The notes below the pieces were generated by a model that saw only the letters and a list, made by a program, of their open reading frames with translations, ran no database searches and had not been told where the DNA came from. Of a stretch of 64,000 bases of DNA, positions 15,415 through 27,650 are shown in pieces. The position numbers and the translations under genes are program-made. The first letter of the stretch is position 1, and each line of letters starts with the position of its first letter. The DNA is from Chalara sp. BL73 (taxonomy: Eukaryota > Ascomycota > Leotiomycetes > Helotiales), in contig CAKJVC010000183.1 in assembly GCA_918026815.1 (NCBI GenBank), positions 32,226 to 96,225 of the forward strand, written 5' to 3'.

Positions 15415-17179
15415 ATGATTAGCTTCTTCAGCTTTGCAGCATGTGGTCTTCTCCTTTTACAGCCTTTGGTAACGGCTGTTCCCCAGCCATGCCTTGATGA
15501 GCTTTGTACTTTTACTCGGAGTAACCTGTCACCTCAGCAAGTTGCTCGTGAGCTAGGCCCGAGACTTTGTCGTGGCTCCAGCATTTATGGTCCTAGTGAT
15601 CCTCGTTTCGCTGTCGATACAGCGAGATATCAAGCATATGCACCACCCATTATTAAAATGGTCGTTCAGCCTGCATGCGAAACGGATATTCCCAAAATAG
15701 TAAGTATAACCTAGCTCTTCAAAATTTAGGAAAAAAGATAACCTAACGCTCATATAATAGGTCATATATGCCAACGCCAATAGCATCCCTTTTCTCACAG
15801 TCAACCGTGCTCACGGCTTGACTGCTACGTTAGGCAAATTCTCTGGTATGCAAATTGACATGAATCTGTTGAGAGATATCACGATTCAAAGAGGAGGAAA
15901 GACAGCTATATTCCAAGGAGGGACCTATGATGGGCAAGTCATTGATTATCTTTGGGATAAGGGTTATGTGACAAGTACGTAATTTGAGAGAATCTCAAAC
16001 TTCTGGTGATCATAGATGCTAATTGATAAAAGCCACTGGAAGCTGTGCCTGCGTCGGTATGCTTGGTCCAGGTCTTGGTGGTGGTCATGGTCGCTACCAA
16101 GGATTCTACGGAATGATCAGCGATAATCTTGTTAAATTGAACATGGTTTTGGCGAACGGCCAAGCTGTAACTATCTCCGAGAAATCTAACCCTGATTTGC
16201 TCTGGGCTATGAAAGGTGCCGGCCACAACTTTGGCATCGTCACTAGCTTTGAGCTCAAGATTTATCCCCGTCTTGTTGATACATGGTACTTCAGAAACTA
16301 TGTCTGGAAGCAAGACAAGCTCGAGACTTTGTTCGGAGAGTTGAATAAACTGCACAATATTGTCAATAATGTCAAAGAGCTGGCTGTTAATTATGGCCTC
16401 TATGAGATGAATTCAAGCGTCAGTACAACTGAGGTAAGGCTACCATTCATCGTTAATTATATTAAAGCTGAATTTAACATTGATTAGGCTGTCATCTGGT
16501 GGTCATTTTCTTATGCTGGGCCACAAAAGGATGCTATGAAGTATTTCGCTCCTTTCGACAAAATCCCCGCCGAATCGATTGAAGATGGGAATGTCCCATA
16601 TACCAAAATTGCCGACGTAACTGGCAGCGGAATGGATCAGCCTCTTTGCGCCAAGGGATACGAACATGTTCACACAACCACCTACCTCGACACATGGAAT
16701 GTTACCGCCCAGAGACAGATCTACAATCTCTTCCAACAGAAGATCACCCAGCAACCTTTATTAGCAGGCTCTATTATCATGTTAGAGGACTACTCAACAG
16801 TTGGTGTGAAAGCAGTTGATCCAAAAACATCTGCTTTCCCCTGGCGTGAACATTCTCTCCTCACGTGAGCACCCCTAAACTTTCCTACAATTCAGTGCTA
16901 ACAAAATGCATTTGTAGTGTTACTGCTATCAACTATCCACCCAATTCTTCTCTGGACGCATTTGCTACTGAGTGGGCAGATCAAACTCTAGAATTGTTCC
17001 GAAAAGGTTCTGGCGTCCCAACTGCTACATATGTCAATTATGCGGAGGGTAATGAGCCCATTGAGCAGATGTATGGAAGGGAACCGTGGCGCCTCAAGAA
17101 GCTTCGTTCGTTGAAAGCTCAGTACGATCCTTTCGGCCGATTCAACTACTATAACCCTATTACTCCTGCAAAGAAGTAA
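15415..17179 (+). CDS. Secreted FAD-linked oxidase, berberine-bridge-enzyme-like (copy 2), 5 exons, 512 aa
   Basis: Exons 15415-15699, 15761-15974, 16033-16433, 16488-16864 and 16918-17179, with GT-AG introns and matched phases. A signal peptide runs over about residues 1-21 (MISFFSFAACGLLLLQPLVT), followed by a cysteine-containing mature start. FAD attachment residues are His113 in NRAHGLTATLG and Cys171 in TGSCACVGMLGPGLGGGHG. The C-terminus carries YVNYAEGNEPIEQMYG and ends RFNYYNPITPAKK, typical for the family. It is clearly not a recent duplicate of copy 1: motif wording and signal peptides differ throughout, and the LGGGHGR loop occurs only here. Probably an alcohol or ring oxidase acting on a cluster intermediate, in a secretory compartment or outside the cell. 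Confidence 0.92.
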
Positions 17180-17988
17180 TTCAATTTGTGGTAACGAGGC
17201 GCAGCAACGCTTCGTAGGACTTCTATAGTCTACTGTTTGCCTCGGAATATTATTTTTAATTTTGTAGATTATAAAGGCAATACTCGTCGTTTCTCTTCTC
17301 TTATTATCTTAAGAATCGTAGTTAAAACTGGCTATGTCAAAGAATAGGCTTCATGATTGTAGTTGTGTGTTAAGTTTAGGGCATTCGAGATTAGGTTTGA
17401 AACATGCCAAATGTGTCTCGAAATAATGTGAAAGACGAAAGGAATCAACCAAAAATCGAATCCGAAGCTATACAAATATAAGTATTACACTTACTAGTGT
17501 TTTGAGTTTCAAGCTTAAGACGCTCATAGCAACTCCTTAATCCTTTCGTTTCCTAGGCTGACCCCTTTGGTGGGGGGGGGGGCGGATGGCGACTACTCCC
17601 TGTAACATGGAGGGGATGGAGCGGTTTCTAGTTGAATTCAGCGCTTTTTGCGGGCTTCAAAGCCTAGAGTTCAGCAACTTTGTGCTGGAGCAGCTCTCGA
17701 GGACAGTGACAGTCTCCAAGTAGAGCGTCGGCAGTAATCTTAGTTTTGAAGCAAGTGTTTGTTTGACAATAATAGCACTAGAGTCCCACTGCCATTTCAG
17801 ACGGAATACAGAACTTGCAATTATGGACTATAATTGTGAATTAATTGGATTCAGCGGGATAAAACTAAAAACAGCTAGCCCTCCACCAGTCAAGAAGTAT
17901 TGGTAATCGAAGCTCTGAAATTTGCATAACATTGTCCTTATATAAAACTACCATACTCTAAACTCTGCTCCTTCCACAACCACGAAAT
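17180..17988. other. Intergenic region with an 11-base G run
   Basis: No gene recognised between the convergent BBE copy 2 and cupin genes. A homopolymer of 11 G lies at 17572-17582. Confidence 0.5.
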
Positions 17989-18709
17989 TTACTTGCTAGC
18001 CCCTCTTCCCACATATTCCTTTTCCAAATCCCCCAAATAGCCCTCCATCTTAACCCCTCCAGCGTAGACGTCCTTACAATCCAAAAGAATCCACATCATT
18101 CTTCCTGGCTCGGTCCCTGCTCCAGACACATTCTTCCATTTGTGGGCAGTTGCACGCTGCACACTAATATCTCCTTGTCGCATGACACGTTTCTCGCCCG
18201 AATCGAGGATCAATTCAAAGGTACCAGAGACAACGATACCATAGTCAATGGAGACGGCGCGGTGCATGGGTGACTCAACATCGGGTGCAAAGTCAATCAT
18301 ACGGACAATGGAGCCATTGTGGTAGTGGAGCGGTGGCTAGGCATCGCCGAAAAATCAGTCTCTCCATTAAAAAAAAAAGAAAAATTAACTAAAACTCAAT
18401 TACCTCTTCGGCAGCAGCCTTCTCAATATCAACATTTCCATTAAGCTCCACAGGGGTCTCCTGTGTCGAATACAAGATATTCGCCACCGCTTGTTGCTCG
18501 CCCATCACGCGATGGTGACTCCCATGATCGGAAGATAGGAAGATGGATTTTCCCTCGTCGTTGTGGCCTGTGATGTGCCGGAAGATTTGGCACAGACCGG
18601 GGGCTGGGAAAGAATCTACGTAGCCGGCGCTCACGAGATACGGTTCTTTGGTTTCTGGAGTTGCGTCTACCATTTTAGCTGGGGATGTTTCTTGAATTGG
18701 TTCAGCCAT
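17989..18709 (-). CDS. Cupin-fold protein, 2 exons, 217 aa
   Basis: Minus-strand exons 18709-18404 and 18336-17989, joined across a 67-nt GT-AG intron in phase 0. After a variable N-terminus (about 50 residues) comes RHITGHNDEGKSIF, then the cupin barrel in exon 2: SPMHRAVSIDYGIVVSGTFE, RQGDISVQRATAHKWKNVS and a final strand GRMMWILLDC. This matches the small cupins found in fungal polyketide clusters, including the salicylaldehyde (sordarial, virensol, flavoglaucin) type, where they are thought to help cyclise or dehydrate the reduced chain. Metal ligands are fewer than in classical dioxygenase cupins (one His in MHR, one in TAHKW), which argues against a standard Fe dioxygenase. Exact reaction unknown; role inferred from context. 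Confidence 0.87.
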
Positions 18710-19073
18710 TTTGAAATTGAGTTGGCGTTTTGGAAGATTTAGATGAGGTTTGAATGTTGGAGGGGGGAATTGGGTAGTGAGACTGGGTAAAAATACTCTT
18801 TCAAAGTCTAACTTTGGTTTGTAAATTATTTTTACCGCTACTTTAACAGGTGTGGGTTTAGATTCTGGAGTCGAGACCCCCTACACTGGTAATCGAGCGG
18901 ATGAATATCAGGAAAAGGATGAGAAAACCTAGACTTCCTCTTCTGGTTAAGGTTTACTGTTTTTTTATTCAGTAGCTCTTCACCTTAAAATTCAATTTTC
19001 TTTATATAAACATATTTAAGAATATATCTAGTAAATGTCCATTCGTAATTATGAGTATCCTAATTTTTAAAAT
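18710..19073. other. Short intergenic region upstream of the cupin
   Basis: Contains the cupin promoter and the 3' end of SDR-A. AT-rich at 18960-19060. No other feature seen. Confidence 0.45.
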
Positions 19074-20064
19074 CTAGATATTGGTACTTAGAGTAGTACC
19101 ACCGTCAAGGATAAAATTACAGCCAGTTGCATAGCTCGATCTTGGGCTACAAAGAAAAATGACAGCATCTGCAACTTCTTCAGCGCTTGCGATGCGTCCC
19201 ATCGGCACAGCGGATTCAATCATTTTCCCAAGCCCGGGAATGTCATCCATTGCCTTGCGTATCATAGGTGTATCAACCCAAGATGGACAAACACTATTGA
19301 CTCGTATCCCATACGCCGCATTATCAAGTGCTACGCGGCCTAGTCAGACAAACCATGATTCTATCAGAAACTATTTGCCTCTTACCTGCGTTCTTGGTTA
19401 TGCCACTCACTGCATGCTTGGATGCGGTGTATTGAATCATCTTGGGCGTAGCAACCAACGATGAGGCTGATCCAAGATTCACAATGCTACCCCGAGTAGA
19501 CCCACGGCCAGGGGATAAGAAATCGACCGGGTTCAACTCCTGAGTTTTCATGATTGCTGACATGATGCGCGTCACAATGAATGTCCCCGTCGTATTCACC
19601 TTGAGCATATTATTGAACTCATCAATATCTGCTTCAGCTGTCTCACTGGCAATAGTCACCCCCACCTAAACGAGACAATTGAAGTTAGTGGAAGGATCTT
19701 CATGCACGAAGTTTGGAGGCTCCGCTTACCCCAGCACTATTCACGCAATAGTCGATGCGTCCGAACGTACTGACTGCATGATTCATTGCAGCCTGGACGG
19801 AATTCTCTAGCGTAATATCGATCGCCACACATTCTGCGGTAAATTTCGGATTCGTGGAGAGTGATTGGCATTCTTTTAGCACGGCCTGGGCCGCCTCAAG
19901 ATTGATATCGGCGAGCGTAAGACAACGGGCTCCAAACTTGGCGAAGGCTATGGCACAGCTACGTCCAATGCCACTAGCTAGGACGGGAATTAGCTAATGA
20001 GAATTTACGAGGTTGAACAGGGGCACTTGCCTCCAATCACAAAAGCGCAACCCGTGATATCCAT
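19074..20064 (-). CDS. Short-chain dehydrogenase/reductase (SDR-A), 4 exons, about 275 aa
   Basis: Minus-strand exons 20064-20031, 19977-19730, 19665-19386 and 19339-19074. Introns 2 and 3 are GT-AG. The first needs a GC-AG pair (AG|GCAAGT donor), after which the nucleotide loop reads VIGASGIG, one residue shorter than the usual TGxxxGIG. Other classical SDR elements are present: NSAG after strand 4, the serine in IVNLGSASSL, the YTASKHA catalytic Tyr-Lys pair, and the C-terminal end GCNFILDGGTTLS. It likely uses NAD(P)H to reduce or oxidise a ketone/alcohol in the cluster's pathway. It diverges from SDR-B, sharing a 1.1-kb promoter region. The first exon is the least certain part. Confidence 0.85.
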
Positions 20065-21186
20065 ATTTGGGAGCGAAGCGGGATGGTAAGGAAGGAGCCG
20101 CGAAATGAGGACTTGATGCCTTGATGATTAGAATCCAACACCTCAAAGCGGGTAAAATAGCAACATTTTATGGCTCCGTGAACCCGGTACGTTCACGTAA
20201 GGCACCCAAAGTAGGGGACCGATAACGACGTCAGCCTACAGTCTACTCGGTGGTGTTGTCGTGCATATGCATGGCGGGGGCGGGCCGCGAGTTAGATCCG
20301 TCGAGTGTCTGCTGGTCGGAGCGCGGGGTAATTCCCGTCCAGCCCTCGGAACTTAGTTTTAAGTTATGGAAGATCACCCCCGAACGCCACGGCGAGTCAT
20401 TTCCATGGCCTTACCCGCACCAGGTGCTCCGTGCACTCTCAGCCGCAAACTTCTTAACCTCCATCAATGCTGACACACCTGCCCGCGCCGCAGCCCGTAA
20501 CTGGCCTGCAAAAGCCTCAACTGTTGCATTCTTAGCCGCAACCGTCTGTCGTGTTCGTACCTGCTGACACACAATCTATGCTTCCTTAATCCCTACTTCC
20601 GAGGCAGCCTGTAAACGGGCTACAACGGCCGCTGTCCTTACCTTCTCTGCCGCAACCGTACCTAGTCTTTAGGGCGATAACAAAGAAATCTAACAAACAA
20701 TCCATTCAGAGATCCCGTTTTTCCCGTGGCCAAGGAGAAATTCCGAGTCCACCTGTCCATCACTGGCAACGTGCACGGCTGTAATTTATTCACACCTCAC
20801 CGCTGTTGGGAGGATTCCTAGTGAATACAAGTTAAGTCAGACGCTAAATATCGCCAACTGCAGGTTGATTGTGCCATGGCTTTGAGGAACGGTCAAGCTA
20901 TCGGCACTTACATTAGGGCCTTATAGGCGGTACGAAGAAATGCCGGCGGAACTTACATCACGGTGAAAATAGACCTCTTAGCTTTGTAGAACCAAGCCTG
21001 GGGTTTTCTGGCTATCCGAGTGGTTAAATAAGTGGGACCAAATACTGTTTTGATTGGTTGGCTGCGAGTGCGTTCGCCGTAGAGAGCGCGACAGGTTGAA
21101 TAGCTACTGCATCTTGACTCTTGAGCTTCTTGACCCTCTCTCACACAAAAAACCTCTCAATCTCTTCCCACTATCAAGCCGCAAAA
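20065..21186. other. Divergent intergenic region between SDR-A and SDR-B
   Basis: No gene recognised. The segment about 20430-20660 is unusually GC-rich and, read on the minus strand, gives an Ala/Val-rich helical peptide interrupted by a stop. I cannot name it. Confidence 0.4.
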
Positions 21187-22282
21187 ATGAGCGCCACGCA
21201 ATTTGATATCACGCCTGAGCAGAGGGCATCTCATCGCCAACTTCTCAAACGACAACTCTGGGTCTCACCACCAGTCGCTACAATTAACGAAGTCAACCTC
21301 AGCGGCAAGACTATTATTGTCACCGGCTCTAATACCGGCATCGGTTTAGAGGTAGCTCGCCAGCTTTTAGACCTCGGCGTAAGCAAGCTCATTCTTGCTG
21401 TGCGCACCGAAAAGAAAGGTGAAGAGGCCAAAAAGAACCTCTTGGCTGGTCGGAGCGACAAAAAACAATCTATCGAAGTCTGGATTTTGGATCTCTTAAG
21501 CTACGACTCAATCGTTGCACTTGTCGAGCGCACCAAGACTTTAGATCGCCTGGACGTCTTCGTGCATAATGCGGGTATCCAGAAGATGGGGATGGAGATA
21601 AATGCTACTACCGGCCACGAAGAGGTAGTTCAAGTCAATTATCTCAGCCTTGCCCTCTTGACGATTCTCTTACTTCCCGTGATTAGATCCAAGAACACCC
21701 CTTTGCAACCAGGCCGTTTGGTAATTACAGGATCCGACGCATCTTCTCTGGCTAAGTTCAAGGAAAAGGATCAAGTTCCTCTTTTGCCTTCTTTCAACGA
21801 ACCAAAGAACTTCGATCCCTCAGACCGTTATTTCACCTCCAAATTACTCGGCCAATTCTTCCTCACCGAATTAGCTAAGCGTGTACCAGCATCCGTCGCT
21901 ATTGTCAATACCGCCAGTCCAGGTTTATGTCATGGAACAGAACTGAATAGGGAGGCCAATGGAACCTTGATTGGATTTATCTTCAGTATTCTCAAACGCA
22001 TCGTGGGTCGGCCGGTCGCCGTTGGTGCTCGTAATATTACCGATGCTGCTGTCAAACACGGTATGGACACGCATGGACAGTACTTGGAAGACGGAAAGAT
22101 CCAACCGTAAGTTCCGGCTTCAGAATCCTTTTAACACTCAGCTTACCGCTTTTGCAATCAGAATGGCACCAATTATCTACAAGGTCGAAGGGGAAAAAAT
22201 CGCCGCTCAGCTTTGGCGGGAAACAATGGATGATCTTGCATTTGCAGACGTCACTGATATCCTTAAAGACATGAGCAACTAG
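21187..22282 (+). CDS. Short-chain dehydrogenase (SDR-B), retinol-dehydrogenase-like, 2 exons, 346 aa
   Basis: Exons 21187-22106 and 22162-22282, GT-AG, phase matched. The first ATG (21187, AAAAATGAG context) was chosen because the open frame upstream of it has no ATG. The extended N-terminus precedes TGSNTGIGLEVARQL at residues 46-60 (cofactor loop at 46-53), then VHNAGI, the serine in VITGSDASSL, and YFTSK with the catalytic Tyr and Lys, followed by NTASPGLCHGTEL. This is the long SDR type seen in many fungal polyketide clusters. It probably catalyses an NADP(H)-dependent ketone reduction or alcohol oxidation. Neighbours are divergent SDR-A and the co-oriented monooxygenase. No lesion seen. 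Confidence 0.9.
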
Positions 22283-22846
22283 GTAGATATTCGGAATATC
22301 CAGAAGCTACAAATTTATGATTCTCCTTGGGCGTCTGGGAAGCGGCAGATAGTACTAAGATAATTTTGCATGGTTGAGAGGAAGTAGGATGGATGTTGCA
22401 CTTCAGAAATGGGAACGAGAACTTCGTTAGTTTGGCAGCAACGGAAAACTTGTATTCGGCACGCTGCTTGTTCTTTACCTCTTAATACAGTCAATATTTT
22501 TTGCCAATTAAAACCGGTTATTTTGGTTGTTACTGTCGCTTTTTACAATATTTGGTTATTATAGACTCGAAAATAATTACGATGTGCTTTATGTTAGGTA
22601 TCGGTGAGCTAGTAGATACGCACTAGACTAGGTGCAACTATCAGCTGAGCGTCAGCTGATCTTGCATAGAATAATGAGTGGGTGATAGTTAAGGAAATTT
22701 CGAAGGCGTAAAATTTGTGGCTCAAATAGGCTCGGGTGTTTGCAGTAAGATCTATACATCCATCTTCTGTGCCGCACTTGTCATATATCTGGCCATACCC
22801 CACATCTATCAATTCTCAACCTCTTCTTTATCCACCATATTTCCTA
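22283..22846. other. Intergenic region between SDR-B and the FAD monooxygenase
   Basis: Nothing beyond expected 3' and 5' untranslated sequence is recognised. Confidence 0.45.
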
Positions 22847-24244
22847 ATGGAAGCCCCTAAGTTTCGGGTCATAATTGTCGGTGCTGGTCCTGTTGGGCTT
22901 TATCTCGCCCAGGCACTCAGCCTAGCTCGAATCGATTTCATTGTTCTGGAGCAACAATCCACCATCACAAATTTTGGTGGCCAGTTAATTTTCACATGGC
23001 CTCAGACGGTGCGGCTGCTAGATCAACTTGGGTTGTATACACAGGTGAAGGAGGTGGGAGTTGAGATCAATGAGAAGAAAAGGGTTTTTGGGGGGGATGG
23101 ACACGTGATGACAAGCACCCGATTTTGGCAGGATATGAAAGACAAGTAGGTTATCTACAATGACTTCGAATAGCTTAACTCATAAATGTTTATTCGAATT
23201 AGTCATGCATATCCGTTTCTCCTTATCCCCAGGGGCAAGCTGGTCGAGATCCTCTACCAAAATCTTCCGGAGAAGGACAAGCGAGTAAGAGCCAACTCAA
23301 AAGTAATCGATATTATTCATCACGCCAATGGGGTAGACGTTCATCTCCAAAACGGACGTGTTGAAAACGGATCTATCGTAATTGGTGCCGATGGAGTGCA
23401 TTCCCAAACGCGTCTCAAAATGCTCGAAGCAGCATCTCAATCCGGACTTGATATATCAATAGACGAAAATGCCATGGCAGCGAATTTCCATGGTATTTTT
23501 GGCTCGGCGTCAAATAAGGAGCTACGTCTTGAAGAGGGCATTGTTTTTGAATCTCGTGGTGCTGGCACTGTCATACAATGTGTTGCAACACCGTCAGTCA
23601 TCTATTATGTCACATTGAAGGCATTGGATTCTCCCAGTACGAAACGGATCCGTTATACACCAGGTCAAATGGAGGAACATGCAGAGGAGGTGGGTGATGT
23701 GGCTTTATGTCCTGGACATATATTTCGAGATCTCTGGAAATATGCGGATAAGGAACAGGCAAGGAAATTGAATCAGGAGGAGGGGATTTTGAAGAATTGG
23801 TCGTGGGGAAGAATTGTCTTGGTGGGTGATTCGGTGCATAAGACTACGAGCGTTAATGGGCTTGGGTTGACTTGCGGTCTTCATTCTGCTGCGGCTCTAG
23901 CTAATGAGATTACGAGGATTGCTGGTGCGGAGAAAGAGGTGGATATTGAGGAGATTGGGGGTGCGTTTAAGAGGTATCAGAATGAGAGAGAAGCTGAGGC
24001 AAGACAAATCCAGAGCGATGGGCATAAAATCATCAGGGATGTTACAAGTAAAAGATGGATCAGTCGGTTTTGGGATGAGTGGGTTTTGCCTTGGATTGAT
24101 ATTGAGAAGTTCTGGGGTGGGAGATTGGTTAGTTTGTTTTTGGTTAGACACGGCCAGATTTTGGAGTTTGTGCCTTTCAAAGGAGAGGAGGGGAAGGTGG
24201 GTTGGGCTAGAAAGCCAAACGTGAAAGCTTTCAAGCTTGATTGA
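22847..24244 (+). CDS. FAD-dependent monooxygenase (aromatic-hydroxylase/PaxM-like), 2 exons, 446 aa
   Basis: Exons 22847-23145 and 23203-24244 with a 57-nt GT-AG intron. The N-terminus shows VIIVGAGPVGLYLAQALS, the Rossmann FAD loop, followed by IVLEQQ. IGADGVHSQTRLK (the DG motif) and LVGDSVHKTTSVNGLGLTCG (the GD motif) follow in the usual order. A hydrophobic segment near the C-terminus (LVSLFLVRHG) resembles the membrane tail of fungal members. Such enzymes hydroxylate or epoxidise substrates using NADPH and O2. In epoxycyclohexenol pathways a flavin monooxygenase is a candidate for dearomatising hydroxylation or epoxidation, and with an epoxide hydrolase in the same cluster this is attractive. 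Substrate inferred, not shown. Confidence 0.9.
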
Positions 24245-25153
24245 TAGCTACTCGGTATTATATTTTAGAATTCGCTAGCTATATAATAAATTGCGGGCTT
24301 TTATTTTAAAAATTGACTAATTTTGATATCTATACGTAGTAGATTTTGCTTTTGCTAATTGAAGCCTACAACCGGGATGCGTCAGGCTGATACGGAGTCT
24401 CCAATACCAGGCTGAGATTTTACCTGGGAAAGTCAGCCACATTGAAATTAACATCCAAACACATTATCGAGGTTAAAGCCACATCAATTTCGTTTCCCAA
24501 CTTTCTTCGGGTGAATTAATTTGCTCACCCTCCGCCGCACAAATATGCAGCAACAGACATTAGGTTGGACAGGGCAACTGAGATGAGTGCCGACTAGGGC
24601 CTGAGAGATGGGAGTTTGAAATTAGCTCTTCATGTTTCCGTTGAGCTCCTTTGGTTGATGCCGGCATCTGCCATGCGACAGGGCTGCATGCTTACGCCTC
24701 TTCCGTTGTCTTTTATCAGACATCCCTCCAGCTTTTCCCGTTTTGCGTGATGACCGCATCTGCTTCTTAGCCTTTGAGCTAAATTCCGTCGGTACAATTC
24801 AATCGCCGACTATCGTCCAAGCATTCGGGTAAAACGAATAGTAGAGACAAGGGAATACGGATTAAATTATTATTTTTATAGATTATAAGTTAAAAGGTGT
24901 TTACTTTAAACATACTGAATATAGACTGTAGTGTTGTTGTTACTAGTAATTATTCAATTAAAACTTCTCTGCTCTTAACTGATAGTAAGACTTTATTTTC
25001 TCCACATTTCGCCTATAACCAGTTAAGCCCCCAAGCCACCCCGCCATCAACCTGCTGCTCTTTTCTCTCAGCTAGCCCTCTCTTCTTCTACCCAACCTAG
25101 CGCTCTGTCCTTCCCAACATACACGTTCTAAAGAAACAGTCGAACTTGTCGTC
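24245..25153. other. Intergenic region
   Basis: No recognisable gene. Probable promoter of SDR-C at its end. Confidence 0.45.
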
Positions 25154-26129
25154 ATGGTTGACCAAACAATAGTCTTTGTTTCTGGAGTCAGTTCCGGTCT
25201 GTGCATGGCTGATGTGTTCTTGAACGCCACATAAATCGTAAGATTAACGGTGATCTAGGAATCGGAAAAGCATTGGCCGAACACTATCTCTCAAAGCCAA
25301 ACCACACGGTTATCGGAAGCGTGCGTGATAGCAGCACTCCCTCAGTCACAGAGTTGAAGTCAGCCACGCCTGCAAGCGGTTCCAAACTTCTTCTCGTACA
25401 CATCGAAAGCACGTCTCCTGAAGACCCAAAGAAAGCATTGATCGATATCAAAGCCGCCGGCATTGAACATGTCGATATCGTCTTTGCCAATGCAGGAGGC
25501 AGTCCACCTGTCGTGGGTATTGAAAGTGTTTCTAGCAAGGACATGATTTCCAGCTTTCAAACCAACGCTCTTGGTCCTCTAATACTTTTTCAAACCCTTG
25601 AACCATTGCTTAAGAAGTCGAAGAGTCCAAAATGGGCTTCTATTACTTCAATTAGTGGTTCGATTGGTATGATGGGTCAGATGGGTACTTTTATTACCCC
25701 TGCTTATGGTGCTTCTAAAGCTGCTTTGAATTGGTTGACTCGGTGAGTCTCACGCTATGCCTGATCTTACTTTTGAAGTTATATTAATTCATCGAAATAG
25801 AGCACTTCACTGCAGCCAGCCATGGCTTGTTATAGTTGCTATGCACCCTGGGTAAGTTTCCCCTCGAATAAGTTGAAGACAACGGAGTTTAATAATAGAA
25901 TAGTCTGGTCCAAACTGGTCCGGGCAATTGGATTGCTCGTCATATCGGATTGCCGCAAGCACCTACCACAATCCCTGATAGTGTCTCGGCCCTTATTAAG
26001 ACAGTAAGTGGCTCTCCTTATTTGAAAATAATTTCTAATCATAGTTCTTTGCAGCTTGAGGAAGCTACCCGTGATAACTACTCTGGAAAATACATCAATG
26101 TTATTGAAGATAATGAGCTTCCTTGGTAA
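25154..26129 (+). CDS. Short-chain dehydrogenase (SDR-C), norsolorinic-acid-ketoreductase-like, 5 exons, 250 aa
   Basis: Exons 25154-25196, 25259-25742, 25801-25851, 25904-26003 and 26055-26129, all GT-AG with agreeing phases. The cofactor loop is split by intron 1 (VSGVSSG then IGKALAEHYL). IVFANAGG marks the NNAG position, and the serine in SITSISGSIG and the YGASKAALN catalytic pair follow. MHPGLVQT comes next and the end is NVIEDNELPW. The start and end resemble the Nor-1/AflD branch of SDRs (short proteins of about 250 aa). Reduction of a polyketide ketone or aldehyde is the likely reaction. Similar SDRs are core members of salicylaldehyde-type clusters. Confidence 0.9.
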
Positions 26130-27190
26130 ATGGTAACAAAGATAGCAAGAAGAACCAGCTCGTTGCTTCTCTGGAAATGCTTATCCCTTAGGGAGAACGG
26201 TATGGACAGGTTACACGAAAGGAGATGAATTGAGATTACCTTGTGTTTATTCTATAGTTTACGTGCAGCCTGAAGTAACCTTGTGCTCTTGCATAACCTA
26301 CTAGCCTCTCCCTGCCATCTCGATTCATCTTTTCCCTGGAATTTAACTGTCTACTTGAGCACCGACTATCTGTACAAAGATTGTAGTCAGCACCAAGCTC
26401 TGTGCTTCTTTCTGTCTTGTCATGCAATAAGCGACGTTAGTCAAGAGCGTGAAGCCTCCTACTCTCTCCATTTTTAACCCCATTCTCTAATTATCTCTTT
26501 TTGGACTTGGGCTAGCTATTGCTCTTTTGATATTGCTAAACCCTCCTGGAAGCCTGGTGGGTGATCACGCAATATCAATCGATCATGCAAGGGCGATGGG
26601 GTGGCCGCTCATATGCTTTGCCCTAGAAGCTAACTGCTGTGGCCTGGCCACAACTTACCAGTCTTTAAAAGTTGTTTTTTGCGATTTATTGTAGCCTGAC
26701 GGGGTGCAGTCCTAGATAGTCTTATATTATTATTAAATTTTCCATTTGATCAGGGCTAATAGTTCGTGACGGTGTTAATGCATCCAACCTATCAAAGCAT
26801 GTACATTAGCTTGGTATGTAAGCTCTACCTTCCACCACCTCTCTCTACCTTATAATTTATTCTAGGTTATTCACATGAGAGTAGGGGCTATAGTTCGACC
26901 AGATTGACAATTACTAGGTCACCAGGTCTTAGGCTCACACCTCCAGGTTTCTGGCTTTCACTTTCATGAGCCACTTCTGAAACACTTTACGATTCTTTGT
27001 CGGGATACCCTTATTCTTTACTCTCGAAATAGGTGCTTAAATTCAAGAATTATCGACTCTTTGCGCGCAGGAATTTATTTGCCTCTTGAGTATTTAACTG
27101 CTGCATAATCAATACCAAATTCTCAGTCTCGCTTCCATCACAGGAGTTCCTGACTCTGCAAGGTTAATAACTATACCCTCGATTCCTGGT
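26130..27190. other. Intergenic, repeat debris
   Basis: No intact gene. Frequent stops in all frames; likely mutated transposon sequence leading into the Gag relic. Confidence 0.4.
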
Positions 27191-27650
27191 TACCTACTAT
27201 GAAGATCAAATTGCGTGTTAATGGCCCTGTAGTTGGGAATGATACTGCCTAGTTCTATAACTTCCGTCTTAACTTTGAGAGTATCGTTTAAGCTATGGCA
27301 CTACCTTGGCAAACGTAAAGAAGGGGGTTGGAGATCAGGGCTACAATACGATCCTTCACTAGCTCGACTGAGTTTAAGGTAATCCGAATTAGGCGTATGA
27401 GGTAGAAGACAAGCTCCACGATATATAGTAGGGTGTCGACTCTGTTCTTGTCTACATCGCCAAGCCTGAATGTCTCGTTGTGATGCTAAAGGTCTGAATT
27501 GGCTGGAGGCGTTTATATGGTCTCTACCTTCCGTGCTGGCGTATTAGAAAAGTATGCGTAAAAAGTCCCGCATCTAACTTATCCTACCTTGCAACTACGA
27601 TAGATCGGTGTAAATTGTTGGGCAGCTTGATGGGACATTCAAATAACTCT
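27190..27650 (+). mobile_element. Gypsy-type retrotransposon Gag relic
   Basis: The plus strand encodes, with stops, KIKLRVNGPVVGNDTA, then SVLVYIAKPECLVV and VSTFRAGVLEKYA. This order resembles the retrotransposon Gag domain of fungal Gypsy elements (KLRVN..., YIAKFE..., ...FRAGL...R). It is short, interrupted by several stops and lacks any visible LTR or polymerase. The match rests on pattern memory only and is tentative. Confidence 0.35.

Noticed and set aside
20250..20567. GC-rich plus-strand frame as a gene
   Set aside because: No recognisable domain, interrupted on the other strand, and it lies within a divergent promoter region.
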